Shown in pieces: positions 11,391 to 21,677 of a DNA stretch of 64,000 bases (position 1 is its first letter; every line of letters begins with the position of its first letter). The stretch is from Pleurostoma richardsiae (taxonomy: Eukaryota; Ascomycota; Sordariomycetes; Calosphaeriales; Pleurostomataceae). The position numbers were made by a program, and so were the translations under genes. The notes beneath the pieces are model-generated. The model was not told the origin of the DNA, ran no database searches, and saw only the letters and a program-made list of their open reading frames with translations. The DNA lies in contig JANBVO010000002.1 of assembly GCA_030052745.1 (NCBI GenBank), positions 2,046,001 through 2,110,000 of the forward strand. Reading direction: 5' to 3'.

Positions 11391-12683
11391 ATGTTCATTG
11401 GCATCTGTGGCAGTATGAATATCCCCCTTCTCTCGTTAGCTGGTCCCGAACTTACACGTCCCTAGGTATCTGCTCCGGCAAGAGCACCGTCGCCGAGTAT
11501 CTCGTCGAGCATCACGGATTCCGGCGACTGAAGATAGAGCCTGTGTTGCCGTCCATCGAGGATGATGCCTCCCTACCGTCAACCGCAGTGGGAGCCAACA
11601 GCACCGCCGCCACCAGCGGCAGCCAGAAGAGTGTCCAGCCAAACGGCATCCAGGGGCACAATCACATGACGTCCCCGAGGGGACATCACCAGCGCCTAGC
11701 TGTCCGCACATCGCGTCAGGCCATCTCCTTCTGCACCGCCGAGGAACTCGTCGACTTCGTCACCAAGAGCTGGCAGGACCGGTGGGTCACGACCGATCTG
11801 CCCAGTGAGGCCGTCCTCGACATCTACAGCCGGCGGCCCTTCTTCCTACTCATCAGCGTCGACGCCCCGCTGACCGTCCGGTGGCAGCGCTTCCAGCAGC
11901 GGCAAGAGCAGGGTGCGCATCCCGGTCGCCCCGCCGTCGATGGAGAGGCGTCCATCACCACCCTCGACGACTTCGTGCGCCGCTGCGACGCGCACCTGTA
12001 CGACCCGGCCACCGGGCACCTGCCGCTGATGTCGCGCGCCTCCGTTCGCCTCCTCAACACCTCCTCCTCCCTCGCGCACCTCTACGCCACCCTCGGCAAG
12101 GTCGACCTCCTCAACGAGGACCGCCTGCGCCCCTCCTGGGACACCTACTTCATGGCGCTGGCCTCCCTCGCCGCGCGCCGCTCCAACTGCATGAAGCGCC
12201 GCGTCGGCTGCGTGCTGGTGCGGCAGCGCCGCGTCGTCAGCACGGGCTACAACGGCACCCCGCGGGGCCTGCGCAACTGCGGCGAGGGCGGCTGCGCCCG
12301 CTGCAACGACGGCCTGGGCTCCGGCCACGGCCTGGCCACGTGCCTGTGCATCCACGCCGAGGAGAACGCGCTGCTGGAGGCCGGGCGCGAGCGCATACGC
12401 GAGGGCGCCACGCTCTACTGTGACACGTGCCCGTGCCTGACCTGCAGCATCAAGATCGCGCAGGTCGGCATCGGCGAGGTGGTCTACAGCCAGGGGTACA
12501 GCATGGACGGGGACACGGCGGCGGTGTTCAGGGAGGCGGGGGTGAAGCTGAGACAGTTCGTCCCGGTGAGTCGCATCCACCCAACGCGGAACAGGAATTG
12601 TCGACACAGATCTTTGCTAACAGATAGTGTTGATGGTAGCCGGCAAATGGGCTGATACACCTGGAGAAGATGGAGCTGTATAA
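11391..12683 (+). CDS. Deoxycytidylate (dCMP) deaminase with N-terminal P-loop-like region
   Basis: It deaminates dCMP to dUMP, feeding thymidylate synthesis (yeast DCD1 family). Exon 1 (11391-11412) and exon 2 (from 11466) join across a 53-bp intron to give MFIGICGSICSGKSTVAEYL, a P-loop-like GxxxxGKS start seen in fungal members. The catalytic domain has the zinc signature: HAE at about 304-306 (CIHAEENALLEAG) and PCLTC at about 330-334. The upstream region carries a Ser/Asn/Gly-rich insert of about 50 residues. The 3' end is unresolved. A strong GTGAGT donor follows RQFVP at 12565, and acceptors before 12608, 12624 or elsewhere give different short tails. Reading through unspliced ends at 12655. 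The end given assumes the last acceptor. Function is certain; the last 10-30 residues are not. Confidence 0.92.
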
Positions 12684-14116
12684 CTGATCGTGATCCATTA
12701 GGCACTTTGCGGAGTCTCGGCGAGGGCTGTCGGGAGTTTCAAGCATCCTTGAGGAAGCAACTATCTAGTTTCTTGTACGAATATATGGGCTCAGGAGCAG
12801 TATTTGCTGTAATATCTGCTGGGGCTAAGTATCCGACCCCGAATGTATGATGCCGCTCGGTCGTGTCTAGTCAGATACCTTGCAGGCCCTCGCCGAGGGA
12901 CATGAAAGAGGCCAGTAGAAATCTTGTAGCAAGACGATATCCCTCAAGGAAGAAGCGGCCATGTCGCCGAATTGAAAGGGCTGGGTATGGGCAATGGTCC
13001 ATTCCGCTGACGCCCTCACACCAGCCGCGACGAAGCCTTCGTTCAAGCCCCAGCAGTCCCAATCCAGTCACCGCCCACCTATTCCCTTTTCCCCTCGAGC
13101 CATAAAAGGGAGTCTACCCAGACAACAGATGATGGGAAAGAAAACAAATGGAAAAGTAGGGAACGAGAGGACCAACAAAAATTTCACTCGCGGAGGATAC
13201 GAGCTACTCTAAAACCACCTTCTGGTTATCACCTGTGGGGATTGACCTCGGGGGGTATCGCCTCACAATGTGCCTTCATCGGTGTTGGTTTTTCCAGTGT
13301 GGGTTAGTGTAGGAACCAAGCTGGGGAACAGGTGCCTCACACCACCCGTTTTACCGCTACACCATCCCATCAGATACCCATACTCCCACTAAATCAGAGT
13401 TATACGGTCCAACCCCTCGTTCTCAGACCCCGCAAGTCCGGACGGACTTGCCGACAGCAGCATGCAAGCATGTAGGACGCCTTTAGGATCGTAATTATCA
13501 CTCGCATCGTCGTCAAGGGCACTGCACCTTAAGTATCCCATAACCGCCTTCCGGTAGGACACCGTGAACGAAGCCTTGTCAGAAACCTGTACCATTAAGC
13601 AGCAATCGTCACTCCAATGTAGATAGCTGTATGTAGCATGACAGCCGATACTCTGTGAGTATGGTCAAGAGGTATCGTAGCATTAAGAAAATATGTATAA
13701 GAGTACAGCAGCGCGAGACGTAGGAACTCTCGATGCATCACCTTCAGTCCACATTGGGTCGTGACCCTCCAGCTATCATCTCCAGCAACTCCATAGTCAA
13801 AGATCGTTGACGTTCGCCACTCATTAGTAGGGCGCAGGGGGTCAAGGAAGGATGGCGACTTCCTTGCCCTTCCCAACAGACCCCTTCCTCCGTAGATCGG
13901 GCGTAAGATCGCAGGAAGAACTCCCTCGGAGAACGGTCGACTGGAAGGCCGGTGGCAGATCGAAGTGGAAGATTTCCGTCGGGTTCCGAAATCGTTCAGG
14001 GCCAACCATTTCTCCTCCTCACTTCCCCCCTTCTATCCTTTCCTCGTTCGCCCCAGACACCCAACCACCACGACATCAACACCCATCACCAACCTCCCCA
14101 CTTCCAACCCATGCCT
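12684..14116. other. Intergenic region holding a SINE-like element
   Basis: About 1.4 kb between the dCMP deaminase and the small membrane protein gene. The only structured item is the repeat copy at 13150-13420 (listed separately). The minus-strand frame at 13595-14005 (136 codons) has no motif or splice support and may be part of the upstream region of the following gene. Confidence 0.5.
13150..13420 (-). repeat. SINE-like or Pol III RNA-like dispersed element, copy A
   Basis: Read on the minus strand this segment matches 42335-42570 (plus) in a series of colinear blocks. In order they are: a GAGG start, GGACCGTATA, TTTAG, GATGGGA-Y-GGTGTAGCGG, TGAGGC, GGTT(T)CCTACACT, CCACACTG, AAAAA followed by AC-rich sequence, GGTGGTTTT, TCCTCC/CCTCC-CGCG, GAAATTTT and CTTTTTCC-like tail. 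TGGTGTAGCGG (13354-13364) fits the tRNA box A consensus exactly, and GGTTCCTACAC (13307-13317) is a weak box B about 40 nt downstream. No open frame is conserved between the copies, and indels are frequent. This supports a non-coding repeat derived from or mimicking a tRNA gene. The ends are approximate. Confidence 0.65.
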
Positions 14117-14311
14117 TTAGATCTGCTGGGCGGCCTTGCGCTGCCTGCGGGCGACCAGCCACTTGTGGGTGAACAGGGCAATCAGACCGACACCGACGAC
14201 GAAGATGATACAGAAGACGAGGACGACACCAGCCTCCTTGCCGGCCCAGTTGGAGCGCTTGGCAATGTGGGAGACGGCTTCCCGGGCGACCAGAGACTTG
14301 ATGGCAGGCAT
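14117..14311 (-). CDS. Small single-span membrane protein, 64 aa
   Basis: A complete 64-codon frame from a true ATG with one strong hydrophobic helix (about residues 27-49, GVVLVFCIIFVVGVGLIAL). The helix is preceded by a short polar N-terminus containing AKRSNWAGKEA and followed by a basic tail (HKWLVARRQRKAAQQ). This positive-after-helix layout suggests the C-terminus faces the cytosol. I recall similar very short proteins with a KR-x-NWA-x-KEAG-VV core in other ascomycetes, but know no function. The minus-strand upstream region has a C-plus-AG context (CTGACAG near 14337), so a 5' UTR intron is possible. It was judged real because of the sharp membrane segment and clean start and stop. Confidence 0.65.
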   Translation of the reverse strand: MPAIKSLVAREAVSHIAKRSNWAGKEAGVVLVFCIIFVVGVGLIALFTHKWLVARRQRKAAQQI

Positions 14312-16713
14312 TTTGATTTTAGGGTCTGGAAACGCTGTCAGTAAAGAAACCCCTCATAAAAAACAATTTCGCTCAATACGATTCAAAAACAAGCAACTCT
14401 TGAGTTAATTGAGTCCGCGATCGCGGCTATCGAGGATATGCGGTGTGGTGAGGGTTCGCAGGCGTGCATGTTGCGGAAGCTCCGTGCGCGCCGCGGGACC
14501 TGCAGACCTTGGCATCCGTCATCGCCGAATCATCCGATCTGATTACTGACGGCCGGACAGGACTCAGGACGAGCAACAAAACATTGCCAATTGAGAGCTG
14601 GACTGGGGGAATAACTCCAGCACGCCGGCGGGAAACCGCAGAAGAGAGACCTACTTGAGAAGTTGGAGAAAACGAGGTGGTGTGACGGTAGAAATGGCGC
14701 GTCGATCGGGAGAGAAGTGTGTTATGGTGGGCTGGTCCGCGAGGAAGCTTGAGACGCGAGGACGCAGGTGAGGATTGGCGGTGAACAGCACAGCGACGTG
14801 GACAAGACGGAGAGGAGATTGAGGATTGACGAGAGTGGAATCTAGAGCCCGCGGGCGACTGTTTCCTTTTTGTCACGAAGCCGAGTGAGTTGGGGGGAGG
14901 AAGAGGAGGGAAGAGGAAGGGAACGGATGGTGGAATCGGCGGGTAGAAGAGGAAACAAATACTGTGGGCCCTCGCCGGTCGACCTGGAGGTGCGAGCGGA
15001 GGCCAGGCGCACTAGCGAGGTCCCGCATCGCGGCCAAGGTACCTTGGGCAGGGAGCGGGAAAGCTTGTGCCTCGCTGTACCCGGAAGACGGCAGGGACTT
15101 TTGCTGATGCGCGAATTTCGCATGGCGAATGCCGCGGAGCAAGGATCTGCCAGCCAAGCTCTGATCCAGATGTGGGTTTTCTTTGAATGACATGGATGGG
15201 GGCACCCGCCGATAGCAGCAGCACTAACACGGCAATAACCTCGGAAATCTTATTTGTGTGTGTGTTGTGGCCTCGCGTGCCCTCGGCGTCTGTCGAGAGT
15301 GAGGAAGAGCGGTTGACTTACTTAGATGGTCGGTGTATCTACAGGCAGTCTCTGCAAGAGCTGGGCTTCGTAAGCTGCAAAAGCAGGGCTGGAGATAACG
15401 GTTCAAAGTTGTTGCAGTTGGTTGGTGGTGTGCGATGTAAGTACTCGGTGTGCGCAGGTACCTACGATTTGCTATGCAATACGATGGATGGATGGTACTT
15501 GCGGAGGAGGGGAAAGGAAAATAAAGATGGACGAAGGCCTGATGTGTTTTGCTGCGAGATTGATGATGTGGGGCTACACTAGGGCCAGAAATACAGCGCG
15601 TGGTACGTATTTCCATGCAATCGAAAACAAGCAATTGACGAGCGAATGATGACTGACGAGATTGTACCTCGCTCGCTCTGCGGCTCCTCTCTTGGTACCT
15701 TTCCCACCCACTATGCAGGGAAGCTCCCTAGCACAATGCTATGGTAGGCGAGAACCTGCCTGCACCTCTAGCGCCCGTGCTGCTGCAAATTCCAAAGCAG
15801 CCATGGTCAACAGCTCCATCGCCGGTCACGGGTCCCGCGTCAGTCGCTTCGTCTTCCCGGCCGGAAACAGCAAAAACACGTGTAGCTGCACTGTCAGTCA
15901 TGACTGACGCTCCCATTCCTTGCCGCTCTGCAATGCACAGTTCGACGGCCCGAAACCGTCATTTCATGGAGGGCCCCATGGCCTGGGTGGCAGCATAACG
16001 AGACCGCGAGTCGCCCTACAAATTGCTCGGCATCCTGCAGTGTGAATAATCGACGAAATCCCGAGCGCTCCGGAGGTTGCACGGCCTGTCCGGCAAGAGC
16101 CATAAAAAATCTCACCCCAGACGAGCCGAGTTGGCCCGCATGCGTCATGACGTCCAATAGCCTTCGAGCTCGACACAGCGCCGCTTCTCGCACTGTTGAC
16201 GCCGGGCCTCGAGGTACAAGGGCACCGGCTACTGCGGTACCTGATGCGGCGCTTTTCGCTCTCGCAGCTTTTGGCCGCATCGTCAGCTGTTTCGCCATTA
16301 TCGCGAGGTACCAGGGGCCGTCCAACGGATGTACTCGGATCAACTGCGTGCTATTCCGCGCTGATATTCGCCTCAACCGGCCCTGGTCGGAGCCGCCTCG
16401 GTCAAGCAAACCCCAGGATGCATCAGGGCATTTATTAGTGACCGCCTCCAGGGCGGTCTAACGCCTTCCGTCGCGACAATTGCACGTTTCGGATCAGTCT
16501 GCGCGTGAATTTCTTGCCATTTGATATCCGGCAATCCGTGGGAGTATGTATATACATGGGCAGGTACCCTGTCTGCCCGGCTCTCTTATCACTCACTCTC
16601 TTTTTGAGATTCCAAGTACATCCGAGGCTCACACCTCTGATCCCGGAGCTCCGATCTACCCGGCGCCAAGCGGCGTCTAGCGTCCGATTCGCAGCTCCGA
16701 CTGCTGACTTTCC
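14312..16713. other. Long intergenic region, 2.4 kb
   Basis: No gene could be supported. There are frames of 149 (14427-14876, minus), 106 (14870-15190, plus), 110, 131 and 171 codons (15894-16409, minus). They overlap each other on both strands, have skewed Ser/Arg/Pro composition and lack motifs. The part near 14.4-14.9 kb is probably leader and promoter of the 64-aa gene. A palindromic GTATGTATATACAT run lies near 16545. Confidence 0.45.
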
Positions 16714-17513
16714 TCAACAGGTGATTGGCCGCGGGCCGGGAGCCGTGTACGGCTTCCCATCGTTATCCGGCTGGCTGCTCTTGCTGTAGATGTTGATGAG
16801 GATGCCCGGGTCCGACGCCTTGTACGCCCCGGGGAAGCTGACGGTCTGCGACGACGTCGGCGCGAATGTGCCCGAGCCACTGACATTGATCTGCGCGCAG
16901 CTTGTGTAGAACTGCGCCTGGCCCTGAAGCCTCGCCGAGTGCAGCGCGATGATCTCCACGCGCAGCAGGTAGTTGCCCGGCGCGATGCACTGTGGCAGCG
17001 TGAAGTACGACCAGCCGTTGTTGGCGATCATGTGGTCGACCCCCCACTTCCGGCTGCTGGTGTCGAAGCCGTCCTCCGCGATCTTGAACCACTTGAGGCC
17101 GTTCTGGCTCGCCGTGGCCGCGTTGTCCACCTTTGCCAGGTAGGCCATGACGGGACCCTTGTGTGACGCCGCGATCGGGTTGTCGTGGTCCCCGGCGAAT
17201 TGCGCGCCGCCGATGACATGCTGCCACCAGGAGCCGATCTTGTCGCCCGGAGCGACGTTCAGGATAGTCTGCGAGGTCGACCCGGGCGCGCCGCAAGTCA
17301 GGCTATTGCTATTAACGTCTTGGACCGGGTTATTGTTGCTCGGAGCGCGAAGAGCGACGAGCGACCCTTGGTCCTTGTCGTTGATGGAGACGCGCTGGTT
17401 GGCCGATTAGGTTGGGCTCGTTGCTCAGGGGTCAATTCTTCACTAACCTGGAAGATGGAATGTGCCTCCGCGGCTACGGCCAACACAGCACCTGTGATCA
17501 ATGACAGCTTCAT
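16714..17513 (-). CDS. AA9 lytic polysaccharide monooxygenase (former GH61), 248 aa
   Basis: A secreted copper enzyme that cleaves cellulose or related beta-glucans by oxidation. Exon 1 (17513-17448) encodes the signal peptide and the first mature residues, MKLSLITGAVLAVAAEA then HSIFQ. The intron 17447-17395 is followed by RVSINDKDQGSL and then the family-typical LRAPSNNNPVQDV. Signal cleavage before His18 would leave that histidine as residue 1 of the mature protein, the first copper ligand of the histidine brace. WWQHVIGGAQFAGDHDNPIA and the ASHKGP histidine supply the second ligand region. GQAQFYTSCAQI carries the axial-site Gln/Tyr pair. The protein ends PGPRPITC, with no CBM1 module or linker. 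A TATA element lies about 80 bp upstream. The exact substrate and regioselectivity cannot be read from sequence. Confidence 0.95.
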
Positions 17514-18537
17514 CTTTCTACACGCAGGAGTACTCTTACTTCTGAAGACAGATTATTTCGTCAGAGGTCGAGACACAAGCGTCGCCCTTCTCTTATAAGT
17601 ACCCGACAACGCGTATAACCCGCGGCGACAGTACATCAACCCGGCATGTCGTGTCCCATGATAATGCCGATGACGCACCCCATCTTTCAATTTCGAACAA
17701 GTAATGGTCGTCTCCGATATTGGTACGGGAACCATTCTAGTCTAGCGAGCTGTTGAGACGGTCGTTCTACGAATCGCCATAGTGCCGACCTGTGTTGTGC
17801 ATGGAAGGCAATCTGTTAACGGCGGGGCCCCGGGCTTCGAGAGCAATGTCCCGTGTTCGAATACATGGGAGCATAGATGAAGGCACCGAGCCGAGTGCCG
17901 TTGCCGTCAGCTATATTACCCTGGGGCAACCCAAGCTCAATGCCGATGCCGAAACGGGCAATTTAGCCACGGTTTAGGGGAAGTCACAAGGGACGCTTGG
18001 AATGTAGATGAATGCAAGTCTAGACAGGTTCAAGACGGAAGTGTTCCCTCCCAGCCGGAATTTCAATTTGTTCCGGTCATTCGAGATGTCACCTAGATCA
18101 TTCATCATGCGGATCGAAACCTGGAAACACTTGGTAGCAGCAAGCTAGGCAGGTCATGAGGGTTTCCGGTGGTCATATCGCAGACAACGCACATATCTAA
18201 TCCACCATTACATAGTAACCTCTTCTAAATGCTTCCCAGGAAGGAAAATCGTGAAAATATTTGCTGATTGTGATGGGAAATCCAACCGTAGCTGTCCCAT
18301 AGAGAGCAGCTCTGAGCTTTGAGGATTATGGTGATATTAGCTAAGCGAATATCCTTAGGTAAGCACGTAGATCGCTTAAACGAATTATCCGAGCTTCTCG
18401 GCAGCAACCTGAGCCAATCAGCTCACCGCATTTGTCAAGCAACGGGTCGAGGTTCGTTGAACGTCGTTCCTGCCGACAATTTGAGCCGCGACAGCATCAA
18501 TCAGCGCATCTTGCCATTGACCGAGCCAACCTCCGCC
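17514..18537. other. Divergent intergenic region (AA9 / complex I subunit)
   Basis: About 1 kb. A tRNA-like T-loop string (TTCGAAT, near 17857) was examined and not accepted as a tRNA. No other feature apart from the TATA box listed. Confidence 0.45.
17591..17597 (-). promoter_or_regulatory. TATA box of the AA9 LPMO gene
   Basis: TATAAGA on the minus strand, about 78 bp before the ATG. This spacing fits a short 5' UTR for a strongly inducible secreted enzyme. Confidence 0.55.
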
Positions 18538-19672
18538 ATGGCAAGCAAACTCTCCCCCCTGGTCTTCCGGACAGCTGTCCGCTCCGCTTGCCGGGCGTCA
18601 CGGCAGCCATTCCGCACATTCTCCGTCTCGGCACGGCGGCCAAGCAGTGCTCTCGCAGTGGTACGTCCCCGATCTTCCCCGAGCAGGCCGTCCGCCTCGA
18701 TGTCTCCACGAGCAGCTCTTATTATCGGCTTTCCTGCTTTCGGAGTGTTCAGTGGATGAGTGGTGATGGAATTGGAAACTATAAAAGAGGAACGAAAGCT
18801 AATTCGGTCGTCCGGCAAATCTAGCACCGCAACACGCCCGACAACAACCCTGACATCCCTTTCAAGTTCACGCCGCAGAATGAGAAGATCATCGCCGAGA
18901 TCCTCAAGCGCTACCCGCCGCAGTACAAGAAGGCCGCCGTGATGCCGCTGCTGGATCTGGGCCAGCGCCAGGCTGGCTTCACCAGCATCAGCGTCATGAA
19001 CGAGGTCGCGCGCATCCTGGAGATGCCGCCCATGCGCGTCTACGAGGTCGCCTCCTTCTACACTATGTACAACCGGTCGCCCGTGGGCAAGTGGTTTGTC
19101 CAGGCGTGCACTACCGTGAGTGCTTCCCTCTTTCTTGGGGCTTCCTTTCACATTTCCATCGCACCCGACTGCTCTGTTTAGTACGGGCCGAGAAGCCGTC
19201 TACCCATGAGCCCGCCATCTCTCGACTGGACCTCTTGCAGCAGGGGATATCCGGAAGATTAGGAAAAGATAGCAAAAACAGGAACACGAAGCTGACAGAA
19301 ACCCTCCAATTGCAGACCCCCTGCCAGCTCGGCGGCTGCGGCTCCGACGCCGTCGTCAAGGCGATCGAGGAGCACCTGGGCATCAAGGCGGGGGAGACGA
19401 CCAAGGACGGCCTCTTCACCTTCATCGAGGTGGAGTGCCTGGGCGCCTGCGTCAATGCTCCCATGGTGCAGATCAACGACGACTACTACGAGGACCTGAC
19501 CCCCGAGACCATCAAGTCGCTGCTGACGGCGCTCAAGGAGAGCAGCGGCGACGTCGCCAAGGTGCCCAAGCCGGGCCCGCTGACCGGCCGCGAGTCGTGC
19601 GAGAACAGCGCCGGGCTGACGAGCCTGACCAGCGAGCCGTGGAGCACGGAGACAACGAGGTCGGACCTATAG
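18538..19672 (+). CDS. NADH:ubiquinone oxidoreductase 24 kDa subunit (NDUFV2 / NuoE), 256 aa
   Basis: A peripheral-arm subunit of mitochondrial complex I carrying the [2Fe-2S] cluster N1a. Exons are 18538-18660, 18825-19115 and 19316-19672, all joined in phase 0; intron 2 is 200 bp. The first about 40 residues ([20 protein letters not shown]...) are rich in Arg/Ser/Ala and act as a mitochondrial presequence. The mature part has [23 protein letters not shown] and [25 protein letters not shown] in family order. The cluster ligands are in [13 protein letters not shown] (split by intron 2) and [11 protein letters not shown]. Size and order match fungal orthologues (Neurospora nuo-24). The C-terminal tail of about 35 residues is Ser/Thr-rich. 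A very G-rich tract lies just after the stop codon. Confidence 0.96.
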
Positions 19673-19690
19673 GGCGGTGATGGGAGGAAC

Positions 19691-19741
19691 GGGGGAAGAG
19701 ACTAGGGAAGGGGGGGGGAGGGGGGGGAGTGAGGTGGGGGG
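19691..19741 (+). repeat. G-rich tract in the 3' flank of the complex I gene
   Basis: Runs of 5, 3, 9, 8 and 6 guanines within 51 bp on the plus strand, starting 18 bp after the stop codon. Four or more G-runs with short spacers fit the pattern of a G-quadruplex in the 3' UTR RNA. Confidence 0.6.
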
Positions 19742-19931
19742 TTCTGTACATTTTGAGTGTATCGTGGTCACAGGATTCAAATAAACTCTTAGGCCGATTT
19801 TCTCTGCATTGCGTATCTCGTATCTCATGAAGGAAACAAACGGCTATCCTATCTCAGTCTTCCGGTGCTTCTTCTCGTCCTCCCAGCAGCAATAACCCAA
19901 GGAAATTCCTCAAATCATCACAACGCTAATC

Positions 19932-21677
19932 TCACGGCTCCCTTTTCTCCGAACCCAGGCGCAGGATCCAGCCATCTCCCAGCCGCTTGTTCTCAGAGTC
20001 CAGCCCGCCCCAGACCACGACCCCGCGCTCCTCCAGCTCCCCCATCGCCGCCGTGGCGATCCACCCCCGCGGCCCGGGCCCCCTGCCAGCCTCCTCGTCG
20101 TCCTCGTCGTCGTACGCCTCCGCCTCGACGCGGAACCACCTGCCCTCGCCGGACCGGCCGCCTGCCCCGAACACGCCGCGCACCTTGTCCGAGACGCTCG
20201 CGGCCGTGTGGTCGTGCCCGTGCAGCGGCACCTGGAACGCCCACACGTCGTCCCAGAACTTGCCGGCCGCCGCGTGCCCCGCGTTGCTGGGGTCCCGCTC
20301 GCCGAGCAGCAGCACGAGGTACTCGCGCCCGCCGCCGGCGGTGACGGCCTCCAGGCCCGCGACGCTGCGGTTCCCGGGCCACTCCGGGGGTGGCCCCGTG
20401 AGCGGCACCGCGGCTGCTGCATCGTCGCTCTTCTCGCCTTCGGTGGCGGACGCGTCCTCCTCCCGGAGTAGGCTCTTCCAGCCACCGCGGGCGCCGATGC
20501 ACACCTCGCCGCGACCGCTGGCGTCGTTGAAGGAGTCAATCACCAGTTCCAGGTAGTCCAGCTGGCCGCCCTCCTCGCCCTCGCCGTTGAACCCGCCGAA
20601 TCGGTACAGCCGGCTCTTGGCGATAGCGATGGCCGTGCCGCCACGCGGCTTGCCAGGTGCGTTAGGGAGCTCCTGCCAGACGCGGGAGCGCACGTCAAAC
20701 GCCCAGACATCGCTAGCGCGGCCCTGCACGAAGCACCCGCCGTGCACGATGAAAGTGCCGTAGCCGTCGCTGTCCTCGTCTGTGGCGCCGGCGGCGATGT
20801 TCCCCACGATGGGCCGCTGCGGCGTGCCGACGACGTCGGAGTCGCCCTGAGCCCACTCCTTCCAGCTCTCGGTGCGCCGCACAGGCTTGAGCTCCGGATG
20901 GCGCGGCTTGTCGGTGGCCACGGCGGAGTGGTAGCTGCGGGCGGCGGGGTAGCGCGGCTTCGTGACCGCGGAGGGGCTGCCCGCCGGCGCCGCGGTCGCG
21001 GGCGGAAGGGGGTCAAGGTATGTCCATGTGTGAGTGCGGGTGTCGAAGACCCACACGCGGCCGAACTCTTCGAGGGGCTGCATATCGGGTCCGCCCCGCC
21101 CGCCGAACATGAAGATGCGGTGGCCGATCACGGCAGTGGCGTGCCCGACGCGCGGAGCGGGGACGTCACCGAGGGAGGAGTAATTGGGCTCGGCAGCTTC
21201 GGCGGGTTCTTTGCCCTTGGAGAGGGCTGGTTCTGGCTCGGATGCGGTCGTCTCGGCCGGAGCAGCCGGCGAAGGAGAGGCGAGAGGGACATCGTCCAGA
21301 TCCTTCTCCTCGGGCTTCTCATCTACTACCTCTGGGATAGCCGGCTGCTGCTTGGGCGGCTCAGCCGGGGGTTGTTTGTCTGCCTTGGCCTTGATAGGGT
21401 AATAATCGGCATCGGCGCTGCTGAAGGGGAGGGTGATGCAGTGCATGTCATTATCGACGGGCTCGCGGGGTTTGGTCTCGCCGCCGAAGATGTAGGCCGT
21501 GCCGGCAACGATGTCGATAGAATGAGATGATCGAGGCAGGGGAGGCACGTTGATTCGCTCCCAGGTAGCCTTGACCACTCCGTTGTCGTGGGACTGCGGC
21601 TTGATCGACGGGAGCGAGTGGGGGATGTTTTGGAGCAGATCGGTGGTCCGACGCTTGAGAGCGGCGAAAGAGTCCAT
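19932..21677 (-). CDS. Kelch-repeat (beta-propeller) protein, 581 aa
   Basis: A single-exon protein with blocks typical of Kelch motifs: PRSSHSIDIVAGTAYIFGGE near residue 50, PRVGHATAVIGHRIFMFGGR near 190, YPAARSYHSAV, GTFIVHGGCFVQGRASDVWAFDV near 310 and PRGGTAIAIAKSRLYRFGGFNG near 350. A degenerate later blade carries KFWDDVWAFQVPLHG, and the protein ends GVVVWGGLDSENKRLGDGWIL. The repeats give a propeller of about six to seven blades used for protein binding. An insertion rich in Pro/Glu/Ala (about 95-175) separates blade 1 from the rest, and a second Asp/Glu-rich insert lies near 525. There is no signal peptide. Fungal relatives are annotated as galactose-oxidase-like or Kelch-domain cytosolic proteins; the partner is unknown. 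Long frames on the opposite strand (up to 262 codons) are shadows caused by high GC. Confidence 0.9.
   Translation of the reverse strand: MDSFAALKRRTTDLLQNIPHSLPSIKPQSHDNGVVKATWERINVPPLPRSSHSIDIVAGTAYIFGGETKPREPVDNDMHCITLPFSSADADYYPIKAKADKQPPAEPPKQQPAIPEVVDEKPEEKDLDDVPLASPSPAAPAETTASEPEPALSKGKEPAEAAEPNYSSLGDVPAPRVGHATAVIGHRIFMFGGRGGPDMQPLEEFGRVWVFDTRTHTWTYLDPLPPATAAPAGSPSAVTKPRYPAARSYHSAVATDKPRHPELKPVRRTESWKEWAQGDSDVVGTPQRPIVGNIAAGATDEDSDGYGTFIVHGGCFVQGRASDVWAFDVRSRVWQELPNAPGKPRGGTAIAIAKSRLYRFGGFNGEGEEGGQLDYLELVIDSFNDASGRGEVCIGARGGWKSLLREEDASATEGEKSDDAAAAVPLTGPPPEWPGNRSVAGLEAVTAGGGREYLVLLLGERDPSNAGHAAAGKFWDDVWAFQVPLHGHDHTAASVSDKVRGVFGAGGRSGEGRWFRVEAEAYDDEDDEEAGRGPGPRGWIATAAMGELEERGVVVWGGLDSENKRLGDGWILRLGSEKREP

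Noticed and set aside
11846-12607. 253-codon minus-strand frame
   Set aside because: Antisense to the catalytic domain of the dCMP deaminase.
15894-16409. 171-codon minus-strand frame
   Set aside because: No recognisable motif, overlapping frames on the other strand and no splice or promoter support.
17796-17880. Possible tRNA around a TTCGAAT loop
   Set aside because: The T-stem needs an 8-nt loop, and no matching acceptor, D or anticodon arms could be folded.
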